A stretch of DNA of 8,219 nucleotides, taken from NCBI GenBank assembly GCA_030950965.1, contig JAUZQP010000109.1, positions 1-8,219 on the forward strand, read 5' to 3'. This DNA is from Mariprofundaceae bacterium. GTDB taxonomy: Bacteria > Pseudomonadota > Zetaproteobacteria > Mariprofundales > Mariprofundaceae. This document shows positions 1 to 6,638 of this stretch, piece by piece. The notes under the pieces were generated by a model that was not told where the DNA came from, searched no databases, and saw nothing but the letters and a program-made list of their open reading frames with translations. The first letter of the stretch is position 1. Every line of letters begins with the position of its first letter. A program made the translations under genes and the position numbers.

Positions 1-2066
1 AGCTTCATGAAGGCCGGGGCATCCAAATCAATGCCATCGACGTTGTAACGCAAATGCACTTCACCCTTGTCATTTTTTGACTCACCATCTTCTGAAATAG
101 CAAATACATCGGTATGCCGCAATGGGTCATGATCATCGGCTTTTTCCAACACGGGACGCACCACCTTGGAGCAAGATGACAAACGATCCGAGCGACCAAT
201 GGCAGGGGAAATAGTGATTTTATGGTCACCATCAAACAAAAATGCAGGGGCTTCGGTTAAATAGACCACGCCAATGCCCAACTCCAAAACAGGCAGGTTA
301 TTACGCCGATTCTCTACGTTATTGGTTTCGACAATACGTAAAATTTCTCGTGACAAACCGCAGGCGCGGGCGACAGCCATATGCTGGGTATCGGTGCTAT
401 ATTCCATCAAGCTTAAAATAATGGCATCGCCTTCAACAAAAACTTTCTCTGCACCGTAAGCGGGTAACAGGTCGGAAATGGGGTCAAAAAATGTACGACT
501 GAAATGAGTCGCTGGATTCAACCCCTTATCACGCAAGCTTTGCGTAATACCCACCGAACCGCGTACATCAGCCTTAATGATAGCATGACCCATAATATCA
601 GAATCAGTGACTACCGCGACTTCATCGGAAGAGAAGTGATATAGCACGCCATTGGCTTTGGACAAGCGATGGTCTTCATCTGTCTGCAAGATATGAATGC
701 GCAACAAATGTTTTTTCATCAACAGGGCGATTTTGAGATCATGGCGGTAGTGAACAAAGGTCGATAAAAAGCGAAATGCTAATGTTTCGCCGCCTTCATG
801 GGGGTCTTCTACTTGGTCAAGTGCTTTAAATAAGGTATCAGGGTTATCCCCCAAGACTTTGCCCATGCTTTTAATTTTGTTGCGAATAGCACGACGCGAT
901 GCTCCACCCAAAAAGTATTCATACACTTGGCGATGGGTTAGCGCTCCGCCAACAGCTTGGTAGCCACTGTTCGCCTTGAAGCTTGCCTTAATCGCTTTTT
1001 GCATCCCCTCTTTTTTAATCATCTGAAGCAACAGTCTTTGGCAGCCGACTCGCGTATTATTTTCTTCCTGAAGCTGTTTTTTTTCTTCATCGTCGCGAAT
1101 ACTACGCGTAACACCATACATTTCCGCCGTGCCCTTGGCAGAAAACAACTGGGCGACATTATCCGTCATATCACGCCAATCAAGAGATAGCCCCTCTTTT
1201 TCCACATCAGGAAAAAAGTTTTTTGCATCATAGGGTAAATCATCCGTTCCCATATGGCAGCCAGCCAACAACTCCTCAACGTGGATGTCCATAAACATAG
1301 CATCCAACAATTGATTAATCAGGGCAATACTTTCTTGATTATTGGATGAGTCAGCATGCGGTGGCAGCATATAGGACTGCACCAGCATCCAGGTATCATC
1401 AGGCTTATTGGCGTGTAAAATGGGGTTATCTAACATCGATTTGATGAAATCGCGCTGCATTACATTGAGCAAGGCATGGCTGAGCTTACCAATCTTTCCC
1501 CATTCTGAAGTGCTAATTTGTTGCAGTAAAATAGCCAGCAAATAATCACGCAGGCGATGATGATGACGGGTCAGCCAAGAGGATTGGTTTTGTAGGTCAA
1601 CCTGCTTGCCTTCATTGTGGCGACCCGATGCACCTTGTGCCGTCAGCCGCTTCAGGTCACGCGCTTTCCGCTCAAGGCGTTCGTCAATAAAGTCAAATAG
1701 ATGGGTAAGAATTGCCAGCCGAGCCAGCCATACGAGTTGTTCATTCTCTTCATTTTTTGCTTGGTAAATCGCAGATTCCATGGTGCGAACATAGGCTTTT
1801 TGAAACTTCACCAACAAATGCCCTTGCGGCTTGGGTGGCTGCGTCCATTGCTTCTTGCCTTCATGCTGCTTCATGACCATGGCAACCGTTTCATCCACCA
1901 ATTGGCGCAGCGTGCGTGTTAAAGTTTCACCAAAGGCAACATCAATACGCACATTGTCGATACCTCGACGGAAACCACTCGTATCAATCTTTGGTAATAC
2001 AGGGTTTTGCATCGGCAGTGTCGTATCAATAGGTTCTTGATGCTTGGCAAACAATGAAAACAACAT
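1..2066 (-). CDS. Large protein of unknown function with divergent class III nucleotide cyclase-like domain, C-terminus outside window
   Basis: The minus-strand frame is open without a stop from the ATG at 2064-2066 to the left edge, giving at least 688 residues beginning MLFSLFAKHQ. An SD-like GGAGAG lies 9 nt upstream; another in-frame ATG at 2103-2105 has no such site. Residues 1-490 are soluble-looking, mostly helical and unknown to me, with no signal peptide or membrane segment. Residues about 495-640 follow the class III adenylate/guanylate cyclase pattern: IKADVRGSVGIT with D500 as a possible first metal ligand, KVFVEGDAIILSL with D547 as a possible second (spacing 47), LELGIGVVYL around 597-602, and IGRSDRL ending near R628. 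Known cyclases have a lysine four residues before the second Asp and an Asn four before the Arg; here these appear to be F543 and G624, so activity is doubtful. The coding call is firm, the domain call is inference from motif order, and no gene name is offered. Confidence 0.85.
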   Translation of the reverse strand, partial: MLFSLFAKHQEPIDTTLPMQNPVLPKIDTSGFRRGIDNVRIDVAFGETLTRTLRQLVDETVAMVMKQHEGKKQWTQPPKPQGHLLVKFQKAYVRTMESAIYQAKNEENEQLVWLARLAILTHLFDFIDERLERKARDLKRLTAQGASGRHNEGKQVDLQNQSSWLTRHHHRLRDYLLAILLQQISTSEWGKIGKLSHALLNVMQRDFIKSMLDNPILHANKPDDTWMLVQSYMLPPHADSSNNQESIALINQLLDAMFMDIHVEELLAGCHMGTDDLPYDAKNFFPDVEKEGLSLDWRDMTDNVAQLFSAKGTAEMYGVTRSIRDDEEKKQLQEENNTRVGCQRLLLQMIKKEGMQKAIKASFKANSGYQAVGGALTHRQVYEYFLGGASRRAIRNKIKSMGKVLGDNPDTLFKALDQVEDPHEGGETLAFRFLSTFVHYRHDLKIALLMKKHLLRIHILQTDEDHRLSKANGVLYHFSSDEVAVVTDSDIMGHAIIKADVRGSVGITQSLRDKGLNPATHFSRTFFDPISDLLPAYGAEKVFVEGDAIILSLMEYSTDTQHMAVARACGLSREILRIVETNNVENRRNNLPVLELGIGVVYLTEAPAFLFDGDHKITISPAIGRSDRLSSCSKVVRPVLEKADDHDPLRHTDVFAISEDGESKNDKGEVHLRYNVDGIDLDAPAFMK

Positions 2067-2075
2067 GGGTTTAAT

Positions 2076-2081
2076 CTCTCC
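2076..2081 (-). promoter_or_regulatory. Ribosome binding site choosing the start of the cyclase-like gene
   Basis: On the minus strand GGAGAG lies 9 nt before the ATG at 2064-2066. The alternative in-frame ATG 13 codons upstream (2103-2105) is preceded by ACAGTAA, which is not a Shine-Dalgarno sequence. The downstream start is therefore preferred. Confidence 0.6.
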
Positions 2082-2179
2082 AACGCTCAAAATAAACAGC
2101 CACATTTACTGTTACAGCAGAGGTACGACAATGAAACTTAGCTACTAAAGGCACTCAAATCAAGTAGCTGTTGCTTGCG

Positions 2180-2215
2180 AGTAAATAAAAAGGGAGGAGC
2201 AAAGCCCCTCCCTTT
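2180..2215 (-). terminator. Intrinsic terminator of the rplM-rpsI transcript
   Basis: Positions 2189-2200 and 2204-2215 form a 12-bp stem with one A/C mismatch and a 3-nt loop. Read on the minus strand, the stem ends in CCTCCCTTT and is followed by TTATTTAC, so a T-rich tract follows a GC-rich hairpin. It lies about 40 nt beyond the rpsI stop. On the plus strand no T-tract follows the stem, so it should act only on minus-strand transcripts. It also separates the ribosomal operon from the cyclase-like gene, which starts about 110 nt further on and probably has its own promoter. Confidence 0.85.
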
Positions 2216-2219
2216 CAGT

Positions 2220-2239
2220 GTATGGTAAAAAAACCATAC
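2220..2239 (-). repeat. Small perfect hairpin between rpsI and its terminator
   Basis: GTATGGT (2220-2226) and ACCATAC (2233-2239) are perfect inverted repeats of 7 bp around a 6-nt A loop (T loop on the minus strand). It lies just before the main terminator hairpin in the 3' untranslated part of the rpsI mRNA. It may act as an extra 3' structure; no function is shown. Confidence 0.5.
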
Positions 2240-2257
2240 GTTGTATGCAATCGCGTA

Positions 2258-2650
2258 TTAACGTTTTGAGAACTGTGGAGCGCGACGAGCCTTTTTAAGA
2301 CCAGGTTTTTTACGTTCAACCTTACGCGAGTCACGGGTCAAATAGCCTGCGGGCTTCAGTTGCACGCGGAAGCCTGCATCGTATGCCAATAAAGCACGAG
2401 CAAGACCATGACGGAATGCGCCAGCCTGACCAGAAACACCACCGCCAGCGACAGTCACACGAATATCCATACGTCCCTCAAGTTCAACTGCACTCAATGG
2501 CAATAGAGCCTGCTGACGAACGATTTCGATAGGGAAGTAATCTTCCATGGTGCGACCGTTAATTTCGATATTGCCCGTACCAGGTTTGATCATCACACGA
2601 GCGACACTGCTTTTGCGGCGGCCTGTGCCGCGATAGAAATCTTCTGCCAT
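2258..2650 (-). CDS. rpsI: 30S ribosomal protein S9
   Basis: The 130-residue product is the usual length for bacterial S9, a small-subunit protein of the 30S head whose C-terminal tail reaches the P-site tRNA. The family start FYRGTGRRKSSVARV is at residues 5-19. The signature GGGVSGQAGAFRHGLARAL is at 69-87, and the basic tail ends in the characteristic SKR. The ATG follows an SD sequence, AAGGA, that overlaps the stop codon of rplM upstream, with only 11 nt between the genes. That spacing indicates a two-gene operon and likely translational coupling, so L13 and S9 are made together. A strong intrinsic terminator lies about 40 nt downstream. Nothing is missing or unusual in the protein. Confidence 0.98.
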   Translation of the reverse strand: MAEDFYRGTGRRKSSVARVMIKPGTGNIEINGRTMEDYFPIEIVRQQALLPLSAVELEGRMDIRVTVAGGGVSGQAGAFRHGLARALLAYDAGFRVQLKPAGYLTRDSRKVERKKPGLKKARRAPQFSKR

Positions 2651-2658
2651 TGTTCTTA

Positions 2659-2664
2659 TCCTTA
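2659..2664 (-). promoter_or_regulatory. rpsI ribosome binding site overlapping the rplM stop codon
   Basis: On the minus strand the hexamer TAAGGA contains both the TAA stop of rplM (2662-2664) and the AAGGA Shine-Dalgarno of rpsI, 8 nt before its ATG. A ribosome finishing rplM therefore sits on the rpsI initiation site, which supports coupling. Confidence 0.8.
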
Positions 2665-3093
2665 TGCCAATTTCAGCGATTGTGGCTGTTGAGCGCCATG
2701 TGGGTGATCTTCACCAGCGTACACTTTAAGTTTTTTTAGCATGCTGCGACCCAGTGGGGTCTTAGGCATCATACCACGAACGGCAGATTCAATCACGCGT
2801 TCAGGATATTCTGCACGTTGTTTCTCCAACGTGATGCTTTTCAAACCACCAGGGTGACCAGTATGGTGATAGTAAATTTTGTCGGTTTCTTTCTTGCCGG
2901 TGACTTTAATTTTTTCTGCATTGATCACAATCACATGATCGCCGCAATCTGCATAGGTGCTGAATTCTGGACGATGTTTACCACGAAGAATGCGTGCAAC
3001 TTCAGTCGCCAAGCGACCCAGTATCAGATCCTGTGCATCTACAATATGCCATTTGCGTTCAATATCACCCGGTCGAACAGTCCAAGTTTTCAT
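2662..3093 (-). CDS. rplM: 50S ribosomal protein L13
   Basis: The 143-residue protein matches the normal 142-residue size of bacterial L13, an early-assembling protein of the large subunit. Recognisable family blocks are MKTW at the start, WHIVDAQDLILGRLAT (15-30), ILRGKHRP (35-42), DHVIVINAEKIKVTGKK (52-68), YYHHTGHPGG (74-83) and the signature region VRGMMPKTPLGRSMLKKLKV (105-124) followed by YAGEDHPH. The ATG has a GGAG site 8 nt upstream. It is the first gene of a two-gene operon with rpsI. The upstream region is shared divergently with clpB. I found no convincing sigma-70 promoter by eye. In E. coli L13 represses its own operon; the sequence here does not show this. Confidence 0.98.
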   Translation of the reverse strand: MKTWTVRPGDIERKWHIVDAQDLILGRLATEVARILRGKHRPEFSTYADCGDHVIVINAEKIKVTGKKETDKIYYHHTGHPGGLKSITLEKQRAEYPERVIESAVRGMMPKTPLGRSMLKKLKVYAGEDHPHGAQQPQSLKLA

Positions 3094-3101
3094 CGTCCAA
3101 T

Positions 3102-3105
3102 CTCC
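3102..3105 (-). promoter_or_regulatory. rplM ribosome binding site
   Basis: GGAG on the minus strand, 8 nt before the rplM ATG, supports the start at 3091-3093. Confidence 0.7.
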
Positions 3106-3349
3106 AATTCATCATAGCGCTAGTATCCACGCTGTGCTGTTAAAGCCAGCGGATTCCATTGCTATTCAGTGTGTTGTGCACAGTGTATTCAGTCATACTA
3201 AATACCTGCTTTCATGTATAAACAGGTGTCCGCTGTAGATGATTGGCTGAAGACCCATCACAACGCACCACGGAATTTTTACGGGCGGCGCATTGTATGG
3301 GACTTGTCGATAGTGTCAAACACTGGATGGATCTCACTACCCTTAGCCC
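3106..3349. other. Divergent intergenic region between rplM and clpB, with short repeats
   Basis: No gene is supported here. The octamer TATTCAGT occurs twice (3163-3170 and 3186-3193), 23 bp apart, and a GTGCAC palindrome lies between the copies. An imperfect inverted repeat (3205-3226, CCTGCTT against AAACAGG) surrounds a TATA-rich centre. These sit upstream of rplM and could include its promoter or an operator, but no clean -35/-10 pair for rplM was found. A short plus-strand frame from 3243 to 3425 has no family features, and it overlaps the candidate clpB promoter and start. Confidence 0.45.
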
Positions 3350-3378
3350 ATTGAAAATAGCTTCGGAGCGACCTATGT
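3350..3378 (+). promoter_or_regulatory. Candidate sigma-32 heat-shock promoter of clpB
   Basis: ATTGAAA (3350-3356) matches the sigma-32 -35 element CTTGAAA at 6 of 7 positions. After a 14-nt spacer, ACCTATGT (3371-3378) matches the -10 element CCCCATNT at 5 of 7 informative positions. The expected transcription start near 3385 gives a leader of about 30 nt before the clpB ATG. clpB is a known sigma-32 regulon member in proteobacteria, so the position fits. Found by eye only. Confidence 0.6.
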
Positions 3379-3400
3379 ATAGAGAGCAAGGTGATCGAAT

Positions 3401-3408
3401 AGGAAGGG
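3401..3408 (+). promoter_or_regulatory. clpB ribosome binding site
   Basis: The purine-rich AGGAAGGG ends 7 nt before the ATG at 3416, a good Shine-Dalgarno that supports this start. Confidence 0.75.
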
Positions 3409-3415
3409 TGCTAAC

Positions 3416-6013
3416 ATGGATGTAAATCGTTTAACTCAGAAAATGCGCGAAGCGTTGACTTCGGCGCAATCATTGGCAGCTCGCTTAAGCCATCAAGAAG
3501 TGGATGTACTGCATCTATTGGCAGAGATGCTGGCACAAAAGGATGGTTTAACACCGCGTTTCATCGAAGCGGCTGGCTTGTCAGCAGACGACATAGCAGC
3601 ACGGGTACAGCAAGCATTAAGCGCACGCCCACGGGTTCAAGTCAGCTCCAGCGAGGCGGATAAGGTATATATCACCCAAGCCTTACAGCAAACCTTGGCA
3701 GAGGCAGAGACCAAAGCAGAGCAGATGGATGATGCTTATGTCTCAGCAGAGCATCTACTGTTGATCCTGCTGGACAAGGGGCAGAATTCCGCCGCAGGCA
3801 AGCTATTAAGCGGCGCAGGCTTAACGTTGCCCACATTCAAACAAGCATTGAAGGACATACGCGGTGCACAGCGGATCACCACCGACACGCCTGAAGGTCA
3901 ATACGAAGCCTTGAAGCAATACGGCGATGATTTGGTGGACTTGGCGCGCCAAGGCAAGCTTGATCCTGTGATTGGGCGTGACACCGAAATCCGTAGCGTT
4001 ATTCGTATTTTATCACGCAAAACCAAAAACAATCCCGTGTTGATTGGTGAACCTGGCGTGGGTAAAACGGCGATTGCCGAGGCATTAGCCCAGCGCATTG
4101 TGTCAGGTGATGTCCCCGAAGGCTTGAAGGATCGCACTGTATTTTCACTTGATATGACTGCCTTGATGGCAGGAGCCAAGTATCGCGGGGAATTCGAGGA
4201 ACGCCTCAAGGCAGTGTTGAACGAAATCAAGGCATCCGAAGGTCGGGTGATTCTATTCATCGACGAATTACACACCATTGTCGGCGCGGGCAAGACAGAA
4301 GGCTCATCCGATGCAGGCAATATGCTCAAACCGATGTTGGCACGCGGCGAACTGCATTGCATTGGCGCGACTACACTCAACGAATACCGTCTGTATATCG
4401 AAAAAGATGCCGCTTTAGAACGCCGCTTCCAGCCCGTGTTAGTCGATGCGCCCAGCGTTGAAGATTCCATCTCTATCCTGCGCGGTTTACGTGAACGCTT
4501 CGAGTTGCATCACGGTGTAAACATTCATGATGCAGCATTGGTCGCCGCTGCCGTGCTCTCTGACCGTTACATTGCAGATCGTTTTTTACCCGATAAAGCG
4601 ATTGATTTAGTCGATGAAGCCTGCGCTTCGATTCGCACCGAAATGGACTCCATGCCTGCCGAGTTGGATGAGATCATGCGTAAAACGATGCGCTTGGAAA
4701 TTGAAGAAACAGCATTGAAGAAAGAGGTGGACAGTGCCAGCAAAGAACGCTTGGCGCATCTGCAAAAAGAGTTAGCCGACGTACGCGAGCAGCGCGATGC
4801 CATGCAAGCCCTGTGGCAGCAAGAAAAATCATCCCTTAACGCCATTCAGGCACTACGTGCTCGTATGGACACTGCCAAATTGGAGGTCGAAGCGGCAGAA
4901 CGTCGCTATGATTTAAACAAAGTAGCAGAGCTGCGCTATGGCGTGATTCCGCAGCTAGAAAAAGAGATCATAGACTGCGAAGCCAACAGCACTGAAAAAT
5001 CACTGCTGCAAGAGCGCGTAACCGAAAATGAAATTGCCGAAGTGGTAGCACGCTGGACGCACATTCCTGTCTCCAGCTTAATGGAGGGCGAGCGCGAAAA
5101 ACTGCTGCGTTTGGAAGATGTTCTCCACGAACGCGTGATCGGTCAAGATGAAGCGGTCACTGCCGTTGCCGATGCTGTATTGCGGGCGCGTGCAGGCATT
5201 AAAGATCAGAAACGCCCGATTGGTTCATTTCTATTCCTCGGCCCTACGGGTGTCGGTAAAACCGAGCTGGCACGCACATTGGCATGCACACTGTTTGATT
5301 CCGAAGCCAACATGGTACGTCTCGACATGAGTGAATATATGGAGAAACACACAGTGTCACGGCTGGTCGGTGCGCCTCCAGGTTACGTCGGTTTTGATGA
5401 AGGTGGACAATTAACCGAAGCCGTACGGCGCAAACCCTACTGCGTACTGCTGCTTGATGAGGTCGAAAAGGCGCATCCCGATGTATTCAATGTGCTATTG
5501 CAGCTATTGGATGATGGACGCTTAACCGACAGCCACGGACGGACGGTCAGCTTCCAGCAAACGATTGTCATCATGACCAGCAATATCGGCAGTGAATACC
5601 TACTCGAAGGCATTGATGCAACAGGCCATATTGACGATGCTGCACGCGATCAAGTCATGAGCCTGCTGCGGTCGCACTTCCGCCCTGAGTTTTTGAACCG
5701 CATTGACGACACCATTATGTTCAAACCATTAACGCATGGCGATATTGTGCAAGTGGTGGATCTGTTCATGGAGCAGTTGCTGGCGCGTTTAGCCGAGCAA
5801 CAAGTGGCGGTGAAAATCAGCGATGCTGCACGCGCATGGTTGGGCGATAAGGGTTATGATCCTGCGTATGGTGCGCGTCCCTTGAAACGGGTGATTCAAC
5901 AACACGTAGAAACACCCATCGCACGCATGCTCATCGCCTCGCAAATAATGGGCGGGCAAACTTTACAAATCGACGCAAGCGAAGGGAAATTGACGTTCAC
6001 CACATGGTCATAA
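3416..6013 (+). CDS. clpB: ATP-dependent protein disaggregase ClpB (Hsp100)
   Basis: The 865-residue product is a complete ClpB (E. coli 857). ClpB is a cytoplasmic AAA+ hexamer that threads aggregated proteins through its pore together with DnaK-DnaJ-GrpE. The Clp N-domain spans about 1-145. NBD1 has Walker A GEPGVGKT (211-218), pore loop KYRGEF with Y256, Walker B VILFIDE (D283, E284) and the arginine pair R336-R337. The coiled-coil middle domain, about 410-525, is the DnaK-docking part and marks ClpB rather than ClpA. NBD2 has Walker A GPTGVGKT (609-616), pore loop GYVG (656-659), Walker B LLLDE (D681, E682), TSNIGS (721-726) and sensor-2 GARPLKR (819-825). I see no ClpP-docking IGF/IGL tripeptide, so it should work without ClpP. 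All catalytic residues are present. The gene is monocistronic, apparently from a sigma-32 promoter, and a 16-bp hairpin follows it. Confidence 0.98.
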   Translation: MDVNRLTQKMREALTSAQSLAARLSHQEVDVLHLLAEMLAQKDGLTPRFIEAAGLSADDIAARVQQALSARPRVQVSSSEADKVYITQALQQTLAEAETKAEQMDDAYVSAEHLLLILLDKGQNSAAGKLLSGAGLTLPTFKQALKDIRGAQRITTDTPEGQYEALKQYGDDLVDLARQGKLDPVIGRDTEIRSVIRILSRKTKNNPVLIGEPGVGKTAIAEALAQRIVSGDVPEGLKDRTVFSLDMTALMAGAKYRGEFEERLKAVLNEIKASEGRVILFIDELHTIVGAGKTEGSSDAGNMLKPMLARGELHCIGATTLNEYRLYIEKDAALERRFQPVLVDAPSVEDSISILRGLRERFELHHGVNIHDAALVAAAVLSDRYIADRFLPDKAIDLVDEACASIRTEMDSMPAELDEIMRKTMRLEIEETALKKEVDSASKERLAHLQKELADVREQRDAMQALWQQEKSSLNAIQALRARMDTAKLEVEAAERRYDLNKVAELRYGVIPQLEKEIIDCEANSTEKSLLQERVTENEIAEVVARWTHIPVSSLMEGEREKLLRLEDVLHERVIGQDEAVTAVADAVLRARAGIKDQKRPIGSFLFLGPTGVGKTELARTLACTLFDSEANMVRLDMSEYMEKHTVSRLVGAPPGYVGFDEGGQLTEAVRRKPYCVLLLDEVEKAHPDVFNVLLQLLDDGRLTDSHGRTVSFQQTIVIMTSNIGSEYLLEGIDATGHIDDAARDQVMSLLRSHFRPEFLNRIDDTIMFKPLTHGDIVQVVDLFMEQLLARLAEQQVAVKISDAARAWLGDKGYDPAYGARPLKRVIQQHVETPIARMLIASQIMGGQTLQIDASEGKLTFTTWS

Positions 6014-6029
6014 CCTGATCTTTATGAAT

Positions 6030-6073
6030 AGTGGCAGATAAACAGGCACCTAGGAGGCTGTTTATCTGCCACT
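6030..6073. repeat. Perfect 16-bp inverted repeat between convergent clpB and the VF530-family gene
   Basis: Arms 6030-6045 and 6058-6073 are perfect reverse complements of 16 bp around a 12-nt loop that contains the palindrome CCTAGG. The repeat sits in the 95-bp gap between two convergent genes, 17 nt past the clpB stop, where a bidirectional terminator would be expected. Neither strand has a T-tract after the stem, so a classical intrinsic terminator is not certain. It could block readthrough by another route or protect mRNA 3' ends. Confidence 0.7.
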
Positions 6074-6108
6074 GAAAGAGCTGTGGATATTCAGCTTAAC
6101 GACGGTCA

Positions 6109-6561
6109 TCACTGAGGTTTATTTTTACGACTCGCTGCCCATGGATCAGCACCTTTTCTTGAGGGCTTCTCACCCCCTTGCTCTCGCTCAGCCGACCTAT
6201 TTTCACGCTTTTCACGCAACCGCTCAGCATCTTCAAAACTCAATTTTTTAGGGGCACCTGGCGTTTCCCCTTCTGGAATAACCCGCTCCCTTGCAGGTAA
6301 TGAAAACTGTTCAAACGATGCTCTAGGCAGGCTTTTGTACTCATACAAATAGAAGGCTTCCACTTTTTCACGCGCCCAATCTGTTTTCTTTAAAAATTTA
6401 ACACTGGACTCAATACTTGGATTGATCTTGAAACAATTGATGTTTAAATAGGCGAAAAGTATGTCAAAGCCATATTGATCGACTATTTCAACCAGTAAAT
6501 TTTTCAAACCAACACCGTGCAAGGGGTTGTTCTTGTAATTAATCTCATTGCTCATACTCAT
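6109..6561 (-). CDS. VF530-family (DUF2132) DNA-binding protein with charged C-terminal extension
   Basis: Residues 7-80 match the VF530 family, small proteins described as DNA-binding and named for a Vibrio fischeri protein. Characteristic blocks are NNPLHGVGLKNLLVEIV (11-27), YGFDILFAYLNINCF (30-44), NPSIESSVKFLKKT (47-60) and DWAREKVEAFYL (61-72). Family members are often only about 75-80 residues, whereas this one has 150. The extra 65-70 residues are highly charged and low in hydrophobics (for example ERLREKRENRSAERE), so probably disordered; they could bind nucleic acid. The start is ambiguous. AGGA (6566-6569) lies 4 nt before the ATG at 6561 and 10 nt before a second in-frame ATG at 6553-6555; the second may be the true start. 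The gene lies 77 nt downstream of the MYG1-family gene on the same strand and may be co-transcribed with it. Cellular role unknown. Confidence 0.88.
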   Translation of the reverse strand: MSMSNEINYKNNPLHGVGLKNLLVEIVDQYGFDILFAYLNINCFKINPSIESSVKFLKKTDWAREKVEAFYLYEYKSLPRASFEQFSLPARERVIPEGETPGAPKKLSFEDAERLREKRENRSAEREQGGEKPSRKGADPWAASRKNKPQ

Positions 6562-6638
6562 ATCATCCTACAGTGAATTCATAACGATTCTTGCACCCGC
6601 AACAGCGTAGCGTAAAGTATCCAGTTAATGTGTAACCG

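Noticed and set aside
957..2040. Several short plus-strand frames of 69-77 codons between 957 and 2040
   Set aside because: All lie antisense to the long minus-strand reading frame, which has coherent protein features throughout.
2140..2169. Inverted repeat AGCTAC/GTAGCT upstream of the cyclase-like gene
   Set aside because: Only 6 bp with an 18-nt loop, expected by chance, and not close to a clear promoter.
2818..3238. Two plus-strand frames opposite rplM and its upstream region
   Set aside because: Antisense to a fully conserved ribosomal protein gene, with no ribosome binding signal or family match.
3243..3425. A 60-codon plus-strand frame just before clpB
   Set aside because: It overlaps the candidate promoter, the ribosome binding site and the first codons of clpB, and its product resembles no family.
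3898..4470. A 190-codon minus-strand frame inside clpB
   Set aside because: It is antisense to the conserved NBD1 region of ClpB, is serine-rich, and has no family features; it is a shadow of the codon pattern of clpB.
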